Assembly (NCBI GenBank): GCA_964016885.1
Contig: OZ024741.1
Location: 410,535,464 to 410,599,463 of the forward strand
Direction: 5' to 3'
DNA: 64,000 nt
From: Eledone cirrhosa
Taxonomy: Eukaryota; Mollusca; Cephalopoda; Octopoda; Eledonidae
Shown: one piece after another, positions 52,098 through 62,000 of the stretch
Numbering within the stretch: the stretch's first letter is position 1
Layout of the letters: each line of letters begins with the position of its first letter
Program-made: the position numbers and the translations under genes
Notes under the pieces: model-generated
Databases searched by the model: none
Seen by the model: the letters and a program-made list of their open reading frames with translations, nothing else
Told to the model about the DNA's origin: nothing

Positions 52098-55000
52098 ACT
52101 GCCTCTGAGCAACCTCTACTTCTGTAAATTAAATCACCAGCAACTAGTCTGTGAGGAGCCTTCTACTTCTGTGAATTAAATCACCAGCAACTACTGTCTC
52201 TAAGCAACCTCCACCTCTTCTAATTAAATCAGCATCAACTACTATCTCTAAGCAACCTATCCTTCTGTAAATTAAATCACCAGCAACTACTGTCTCTGAG
52301 CAACCTCTACTTCTGTAAATTAAATCACCAGCAACTACTGTCTCTGAGGAGCCTCTATTTCTGTAAATTAAATCACCATCAACTACTGTCTTTAAGCAAC
52401 CTCCACCTCTAATAATTAAATCACCAGCAACTACTGTCTCTGAGCAACATCTACTTCTGTAAATTAAATCACCAGCAACTACTGTCTCTAAGCAACCCTC
52501 CACCTCTTCTAATTAAATCACCAGCAACTACTGTCTCTGAGGAGCCTCTACTTCTGTAAATTAAATCACCAGCAACTACTGTCTATGAGGAGCCTAAACT
52601 TCTGTAAATTAAATCACCGGCAACTACTGTCTCTAAGCAACCTCCACCTCTACTAATTAAAATCACCAGCAACTAATGTCTCCGAGCAACCTGCACCTCT
52701 ACTAATTAAATCACCAGCAACTACCGTCTCTGAGCAACCTATACTTCTGTAAATTAAATCACCAGCAACTACTGCCTTTAAGCAACCTCTACTTCTGTAA
52801 ATTAAATCACCAGCAACTACTGTCTCTGAGGAGCCTCTACTTCTGTAAATTAAATCACCGGCAACTACTGTCTCTAAGCAACCTATCCTTCTGTAAATTA
52901 AATCACCAGCAACTATTGTCTCTGAGCAACCTCTACTTCTGTAAATTAAATCACCAGCAACTATTGTCTCTGAGCAACCTATACTTCTGTAAATTAAACC
53001 ACTAGCAACTACTGTCTCTGAGCAACCTATACTTCTGTAAATTAAATCACCAACAACTACTGTCTCTGAGCAACCTCTACTTCTGTAAATTAAATCACCA
53101 GCAACTACTGTCTCTAAGCAACCCTCCACCTCTTCTAATTAAATCACCAGCAACTACTGTCTCTGAGGAGCCTCTACTTCTGTAAATTAAATCACCAGCA
53201 ACTACTGTCTCTGAGCAACCTCCACCTCTACTAATTAAATCACCAGCAACTACCGTCTCTGATCAACCTCTACTTCTGTAAATTAAATCACCATCCACTA
53301 CTGTCTCTAAGCAAACTACACCTCTTCTAACGAAATCACCAGCAACTACTGTCTTTGAGCAACCTCTACTTCTGTAAATTAAATTACCAGCAACTACTGT
53401 CTCTGAGCAACCTATACTTCTGTAAATTAAATCACCAGCAACTACTGTCTATAAGCAACCTCTACTTCTGTAAATGAAATCACCAGCAACTACTGCCTCT
53501 GAGCAACCTCTACTTCTGTAAATTAAATCACCAGCAACTAGTCTCTGAGGAGCCTCTACGTCTGTAAATTAAATCACCAGCAACTACTGTCTCTAAGCAA
53601 CCTCCAACTCTACTAATTAAATCACCAGCAACTACTGTCTCTGAGCAACGTCTACTTCTGTAAATTGAATCACCAGCAACTACTGTCTCTGAGCAACATC
53701 CACCTCTACTAATTAAATCACCAGCAACTACTGTCTCTCAGCAACCTCTACTTCTGTAAATTAAATCACCTGCAACTACTGTCTATAAGCAACCTACACG
53801 ATTTCTAATTAAATCACCAGCAACTACTGTCTTTGACCAACCTCTACTTCTGTAAATTAAATTACAAGCAACTACTGTCTCTGACCAAACTCTACTTCTG
53901 TAAATTAAATCACCAGCAATACTGTCTCTGAGGAGCCACTATTTCTGTAAATTAAATCACCAGCAACTACTGTCTCTGAGGAGCCTTTATTTCTGTAAAT
54001 TAAATCACCAGCAACTACTGTCTCTAAGCAACCTCCACCTCTACTAATTAAATCACCAGCGACTACTGTCTCTAAGCAACCCCCACCTTTACTAATTAAA
54101 TCACCAGCAACTACTGTCTCTAAGCAACCTCCACCTCTACTAATTAAAATCACCAGCAACTACTGTCTCTGAGCAACCTCCACCTCTACTAATTAAATCA
54201 CCAGCAACTACTGTCTCTGAGGAACCTCTACTTCCGTAAATCAAATTACAGCAACTACTGTCTCTGAGCAACCTCTACTTCTATAAATTAAATCACCAGC
54301 AACTACTGCCTCTGAGCAACCTCTACTTCTGTAAATTAAATCACCAGCAACTAGTCTGTGAGGAGCCTTCTACTTCTGTAAATTAAATCACCAGCAACCA
54401 CTGTCTCTAAGCAACCTCCACGTCTTCAAATTAAATCACCAGCAACTACTGTCTCTAAGCAACCTCCACCTCTTCTAATTAAATCAGCATTAACTACTGT
54501 CTCTGAGCAACCTCTACTTCTGTAAATTAAATCACCGGCAACTACTGTCTCTAAGCAACCTATCCTTCTGTAAATTAAATCACCAGCAACTACTGTCTCT
54601 GAGCAACCTCTACTTCTGTAAATTAAATCACCAGCAACTACTGTCTCTAAGAAACCTCCACCTCTTATAATTAAGTCACCAGTAACTACTGTCTCTAAGC
54701 AACCTCCAACGCTACTAATTAAATCACCAGCAACTACTGTCTCTGAGCAACCTCTACTTCTGTAAATTAAATCACCAGCAACTACTGTCTCTAAGCAGCC
54801 TCCACTACTTCAATTTAAATCACCAGCAACTACTGTCTCTAAGCAACATCCACCTCTTATAATTAAATCACCAGCAATTACTTTCTCTGACCAACCTCTA
54901 CTTCTGTAAATTAAATCACTAGCAACTACTGTCTCTGAGCAACCTATACTTCTGTAAATTAAATCGCCAACAACTACTGTCTCTGAGCAACCTCCACCTC

Positions 55001-55456
55001 TACTAATTAAGTAACCAGCAACTACTGTCTCTGAGCAACCTCTACTTCTGTAAATTAAATTACCCGCAGCTACTTTCTCTAAGCAACCTCCACCTCTTCT
55101 AATTAAATCACCAGCAACTACTATCTCTGAGCAACCTCTACTTCTGTAAATTAAATTACCAGCAACTACTGTCTCTGAGGAGCCACTATTTCTGTAAATT
55201 AAATCACCAGCAACTACTGAATCTGAGGAGCCTTTATTTCTGTAAATTAAATTACCAGCAACTACTGTCTCTAAGCAACCTCCACCTCTACTAATTAAAT
55301 CACCAGCAACTACTGTCTCTAAGCAACCCCCACCTTTACTAACTAAATCACCAGCACCTACTGTCTCTAAGCAACCTCCACCTCTACTAATTAATATCAC
55401 CAGCAACTACTGTCTCTGAGCAACCTCCACCTCTACTAATTAAATCACCAGGAACT
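52098..55456. repeat. HOR-H copy 1 (3,359 bp, two 96-bp deletions)
   Basis: Matched to 55,457-59,010. The offset is 3,359 bp at the left, 3,455 bp after about 52,245 and 3,551 bp after about 52,735, so this copy is shorter by two separate 96-bp (two-unit) segments. Both missing segments are present in HOR-H copy 2 and in related units of HOR-G, so they were lost here. Shared markers are ACTGAATCTGAGG, TTACCCGCAGC and AAATACAGC-type units. Confidence 0.9.
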
Positions 55457-58400
55457 ACTGCCTCTGAGCAACCTCTACTTCTGTAAATTAAATCACCAGC
55501 AACTAGTCTGTGAGGAGCCTTCTACTTCTGTGAATTAAATCACCAGCAACTACTGTCTCTAAGCAACCTCCACCTCTTCTAATTAAATCAGCATCAACTA
55601 CTGTCTCTGAGCAACCTCTACTTCTGTAAATTAAATCACCAGCAACTACCGTCTCTGAGGAGCCTCTACTTCTGTAATTTAAATCACCGGCAACTACTAT
55701 CTCTAAGCAACCTATCCTTCTGTAAATTAAATCACCAGCAACTACTGTCTCTGAGCAACCTCTACTTCTGTAAATTAAATCACCAGCAACTACTGTCTCT
55801 GAGGAGCCTCTATTTCTGTAAATTAAATCACCATCAACTACTGTCTTTAAGCAACCTCCACCTCTAATAATTAAATCACCAGCAACTACTGTCTCTGAGC
55901 AACATCTACTTCTGTAAATTAAATCACCAGCAACTACTGTCTCTAAGCAACCCTCCACCTCTTCTAATTAAATCACCAGCAACTACTGTCTCTGAGGAGC
56001 CTCTACTTCTGTAAATTAAATCACCAGCAACTACTGTCTATGAGGAGCCTAAACTTCTGTAAATTAAATCACCGGCAACTACTGTCTCTAAGCAACCTCC
56101 ACCTCTACTAATTAAAATCACCAGCAACTAATGTCTCCGAGCAACCTGCACCTCTACTAATTAAATCACCAGCAACTACCGTCTCTGAGCAACCTCTACT
56201 TCTGTAAATTAAATCGCCAGCAACTACTGTCTCTAAGCAAACTACACCTCTTCTGACGAAATCACCAGCAACTACTGTCTTTAAGCAACCTATACTTCTG
56301 TAAATTAAATCACCAGCAACTACTGCCTTTAAGCAACCTCTACTTCTGTAAATTAAATCACCAGCAACTACTGTCTCTGAGGAGCCTCTACTTCTGTAAA
56401 TTAAATCACCGGCAACTACTGTCTCTAAGCAACCTATCCTTCTGTAAATTAAATCACCAGCAACTATTGTCTCTGAGCAACCTCTACTTCTGTAAATTAA
56501 ATCACCAGCAACTATTGTCTCTGAGCAACCTATACTTCTGTAAATTAAACCACTAGCAACTACTGTCTCTGAGCAACCTATACTTCTGTAAATTAAATCA
56601 CCAACAACTACTGTCTCTGAGCAACCTCTACTTCTGTAAATTAAATCACCAGCAACTACTGTCTCTAAGCAACCCTCCACCTCTTCTAATTAAATCACCA
56701 GCAACTACTGTCTCTGAGGAGCCTCTACTTCTGTAAATTAAATCACCAGCAACTACTGTCTCTGAGCAACCTCCACCTCTACTAATTAAATCACCAGCAA
56801 CTACCGTCTCTGATCAACCTCTACTTCTGTAAATTAAATCACCATCCACTACTGTCTCTAAGCAAACTACACCTCTTCTAACGAAATCACCAGCAACTAC
56901 TGTCTTTGAGCAACCTCTACTTCTGTAAATTAAATTACCAGCAACTACTGTCTCTGAGCAACCTATACTTCTGTAAATTAAATCACCAGCAACTACTGTC
57001 TATAAGCAACCTCTACTTCTGTAAATGAAATCACCAGCAACTACTGCCTCTGAGCAACCTCTACTTCTGTAAATTAAATCACCAGCAACTAGTCTCTGAG
57101 GAGCCTCTACGTCTGTAAATTAAATCACCAGCAACTACTGTCTCTAAGCAACCTCCAACTCTACTAATTAAATCACCAGCAACTACTGTCTCTGAGCAAC
57201 GTCTACTTCTGTAAATTGAATCACCAGCAACTACTGTCTCTGAGCAACATCCACCTCTACTAATTAAATCACCAGCAACTACTGTCTCTCAGCAACCTCT
57301 ACTTCTGTAAATTAAATCACCTGCAACTACTGTCTATAAGCAACCTACACGATTTCTAATTAAATCACCAGCAACTACTGTCTTTGACCAACCTCTACTT
57401 CTGTAAATTAAATTACAAGCAACTACTGTCTCTGACCAAACTCTACTTCTGTAAATTAAATCACCAGCAATACTGTCTCTGAGGAGCCACTATTTCTGTA
57501 AATTAAATCACCAGCAACTACTGTCTCTGAGGAGCCTTTATTTCTGTAAATTAAATCACCAGCAACTACTGTCTCTAAGCAACCTCCACCTCTACTAATT
57601 AAATCACCAGCGACTACTGTCTCTAAGCAACCCCCACCTTTACTAATTAAATCACCAGCAACTACTGTCTCTAAGCAACCTCCACCTCTACTAATTAAAA
57701 TCACCAGCAACTACTGTCTCTGAGCAACCTCCACCTCTACTAATTAAATCACCAGCAACTACTGTCTCTGAGGAACCTCTACTTCCGTAAATCAAATTAC
57801 AGCAACTACTGTCTCTGAGCAACCTCTACTTCTATAAATTAAATCACCAGCAACTACTGCCTCTGAGCAACCTCTACTTCTGTAAATTAAATCACCAGCA
57901 ACTAGTCTGTGAGGAGCCTTCTACTTCTGTAAATTAAATCACCAGCAACCACTGTCTCTAAGCAACCTCCACGTCTTCAAATTAAATCACCAGCAACTAC
58001 TGTCTCTAAGCAACCTCCACCTCTTCTAATTAAATCAGCATTAACTACTGTCTCTGAGCAACCTCTACTTCTGTAAATTAAATCACCGGCAACTACTGTC
58101 TCTAAGCAACCTATCCTTCTGTAAATTAAATCACCAGCAACTACTGTCTCTGAGCAACCTCTACTTCTGTAAATTAAATCACCAGCAACTACTGTCTCTA
58201 AGAAACCTCCACCTCTTATAATTAAGTCACCAGTAACTACTGTCTCTAAGCAACCTCCAACGCTACTAATTAAATCACCAGCAACTACTGTCTCTGAGCA
58301 ACCTCTACTTCTGTAAATTAAATCACCAGCAACTACTGTCTCTAAGCAGCCTCCACTACTTCAATTTAAATCACCAGCAACTACTGTCTCTAAGCAACAT

Positions 58401-59010
58401 CCACCTCTTATAATTAAATCACCAGCAATTACTTTCTCTGACCAACCTCTACTTCTGTAAATTAAATCACTAGCAACTACTGTCTCTGAGCAACCTATAC
58501 TTCTGTAAATTAAATCGCCAACAACTACTGTCTCTGAGCAACCTCCACCTCTACTAATTAAGTAACCAGCAACTACTGTCTCTGAGCAACCTCTACTTCT
58601 GTAAATTAAATTACCCGCAGCTACTGTCTCTAAGCAACCTCCACCTCTTCTAATTAAATCACCAGCAACTACTATCTCTGAGCAACCTCTACTTCTGTAA
58701 ATTAAATTACCAGCAACTACTGTCTCTGAGGAGCCACTATTTCTGTAAATTAAATCACCAGCAACTACTGAATCTGAGGAGCCTTTATTTCTGTAAATTA
58801 AATTACCAGCAACTACTGTCTCTAAGCAACCTCCACCTCTACTAATTAAATCACCAGCAACTACTGTCTCTAAGCAACCCCCACCTTTACTAACTAAATC
58901 ACCAGCACCTACTGTCTCTAAGCAACCTCCACCTCTACTAATTAATATCACCAGCAACTACTGTCTCTGAGCAACCTCCACCTCTACTAATTAAATCACC
59001 AGGAACTACT
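55457..59010. repeat. HOR-H copy 2 (3,551-bp period)
   Basis: Second and fuller copy (74 units minus 1 bp). It retains the CTGTAATTTAAATC unit near 55,674 and the CTTCTGACGAAATC unit near 56,252, within the two segments missing from copy 1. The match ends near 59,010, after CACCAGGAACTACTG. A small difference from copy 1 is CTACTGTCTC near 58,622, where copy 1 has CTACTTTCTC. Confidence 0.9.
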
Positions 59011-62000
59011 GTCTCTGAGGAACCTCTACTTCTGTAAATTAAATAACCAGCAACAACTGTCTCAGACCAACCTCTACTTCTATAAATTAAATCACCAGCA
59101 ACTACTACCTCTGAGCAACCTCTACTTCTGTAAAATAAATCACCAGCAACTAGTCTGTGAGGAGCCCCTACTTCTGTAAATTAAATCACCAGCAACTACT
59201 GTCTCTAAGCAACCTCCACCTCTTCTAATTAAATCAGTATCAACTACTGTCTCTGAGCAACCTCTACTTCTGTATATTAAATCACCAGCAACTACCGTCT
59301 CTGAGGAGCCTCTACTTCTGTAATTTAAATCACCGGCAACTACTGTCTCTAAGCAACCTATCCTTCTGTAAATTAAATCACCAGCAACAACTGTCTCTGA
59401 GCAACCTCTACTTCTGTATATTAAATCACCAGCAACTACTGTCTCTGAGCAACATCAACTTCTGTAAATTAAATCACCAGCAACTACTGTCTCTGAGGAG
59501 CCTCTATTTCTGTAAATTAAATCACCATCAACTACTGTCTCTAAGCAACCTCCACCTCTACTAATTAAATCACCAGCAACTACTGTCACTGAGCAACCTC
59601 TACTTCTGTAAATTAAATCACCATCAACTACTGTCTCTAAGCAACCCGCAACTTTACTAATTAAATCACCAGTAACTACTGTCTCTGAGCAACCTCCACC
59701 TCTTCTAATTAAATCACCAGCAACTACTGTCTCTGAGGAGCCTCTACTTCTTTAAATTAAATCACCAGCAACTACTGTCTCTGAGGAGCCTCTACTTCTT
59801 TAAATTAAATCACCAGCAACTACTGTCTCTAAGCAACCCCCAACTTTACTAATTAAATCACCAGTAACTACTGTCTCTGAGCAACCTCCACCTCTTCTAA
59901 TTAAATCACCAGCAACTACTGTCTCTGAGGAGCCTCTACTTCTTTAAATTAAATCACCAGCAACTACTGTCTCTGAGGAGCCTCTACTTCTTTAAATTAA
60001 ATCACCAGCAACTACCGTCTCTGAGCAACCTCTACTTCTGTAAATTAAATCACCAGCAACTACTGTCTCTAAGCAAACTACACCTCTTCTAACGAAATCA
60101 CCAGCAACTACTGTCTTTGAGCAACCTCAACTTCTGTAAATTAAATTACCAGCAACTACTGTCTCTGAGGAACCTCTACTTCTGTAAATTAAATCCCCAG
60201 CAACTACTGTCTCTGAGCAACCTCTACTTCTATGAATTAAATCACCAGCAACTACTGCCTCTGAGCAACCTCTACTTCTGTAAATTAAATCACCAGCAAC
60301 TAGTCTGTGAGGAGCCTCTACTTCTGTAAATTAAATCACCAGCAACTACTGTCTCTAAGCAACCTGCACGTCTTCAAATTAAATCACCAGCAACTACTGT
60401 GTCTAAGCAAACTACACCTCTTTTAACGAAATCACCAGCAACTACTGTCTTTGAGCAACCTCTACTTCTGTAAAATAATTACCAGCAACTACTGTCTCTG
60501 AGCAACCTATACTTCTGTAAATTAAATCACCAGCAACTACTGTCTCTAAGCAACTTCTACTTCTGTAAATTAAATCACCAGCATCTACTGCCTCTGAGCA
60601 ACCTCTACTTCTGTAAATTAAATCACCAGCAACTAGTCTCTGTGGAGCCTCTACTTCTGTAAATTAAATCACCAGCAACTACTGTCTCTAAGCAACCTCC
60701 AACTCTACTAATTAAATCACCAGCAACTACTGTCTCTGAGCAACGTCTACTTCTGTAAATTAAATCACCAGCAACTACTGTCTCTGAGCAATCTCCACCT
60801 CTACTAATTAAATCACCAGCAACTACTGTCTCTCAGCAACCTCTACTTCTGTAAATTAAATCACCTGCAAATACTGTCTATAAGCAACCTACACCATTTC
60901 TAATTAAATCACCAGCAACTACTGTCTTTGACCAACCTCTACTTCTGTAAATTAAATCACCAGCAACTACTGTCTCTGAGGAGCCACTATTTCTGTAAAT
61001 TAAATCACCAGCAACTACTGTCTCTGAGGAGCCTTTATTTCTGTAAATTAAATCACCAGCAACTACTGTCTCTAAGCAACCTCCACCTCTACTAATTAAA
61101 TCACCAGCAACTACTGTCTCTAAGCAACCTCCACCTCTACTAATTAAAATCACCAGCAACTACTGTCTCTGAGGAACCTCTACTTCTGTAAATTAAATCA
61201 CCAGCAACTACTGTCTCTGAGCAACCTCTACTTCTGTAAATTAAATCACCAGCAACTAGTCTGTGAGGAGCCTTCTACTACTGTAAATTAAATCACCAGC
61301 AACTACTGTCTCTAAGCAACCTCCACCTCTTCTAATTAAATCAGCATCAACTACTGTCTCTGAGCAACCTCTACTCCTGTAAATTAAATCACCAGCAACT
61401 ACCGTCTCTGAGGAGCCTCTACTTCTGTAATTTAAATCACCGGCAACTACTGTCTCTAAGCAACCTATCCTTCTGTAAATTAAATCACCAGAAACTACTG
61501 TCTCTGAGCAACCTCTACTTCTGTGAATTATATCACCAGCAACTACTGTCTCTGAGCAACATCTACTTCTGTAAATTAAATCACAAGCAACTACTGTCTC
61601 TGAGGAGCCTCTATTTCTGTAAATTAAATCACCAGCAACTACTGTCTTTAAGCAACCTCCACCTCTACTAATTAAATCACCAGCAACTACTTTCTCTGAG
61701 CAACCTCTACTTCTGTAAATTAAATCACCAGCAACTACTGTCTCTAAGCAACCCCCAACTTTACTAATTAAATCACCAGTAACTACTGTCTCTAAGCAAG
61801 CTCCACCTCTTCTAATTAAATCACCAGCAACTACTGTCTCCGAGGAGCCTCTACTTCTTTAAATTAAATCACCAGCAACTACTGTCTCTGAGCAACCTCC
61901 ACCTCTACTAATTAAATCACCAGCAACTACCGTCTCTGAGCAACCTCTACTTCTGTAAATTAAATCACCAGCAACTACTGTCTCTAAGCAAACTACACCT

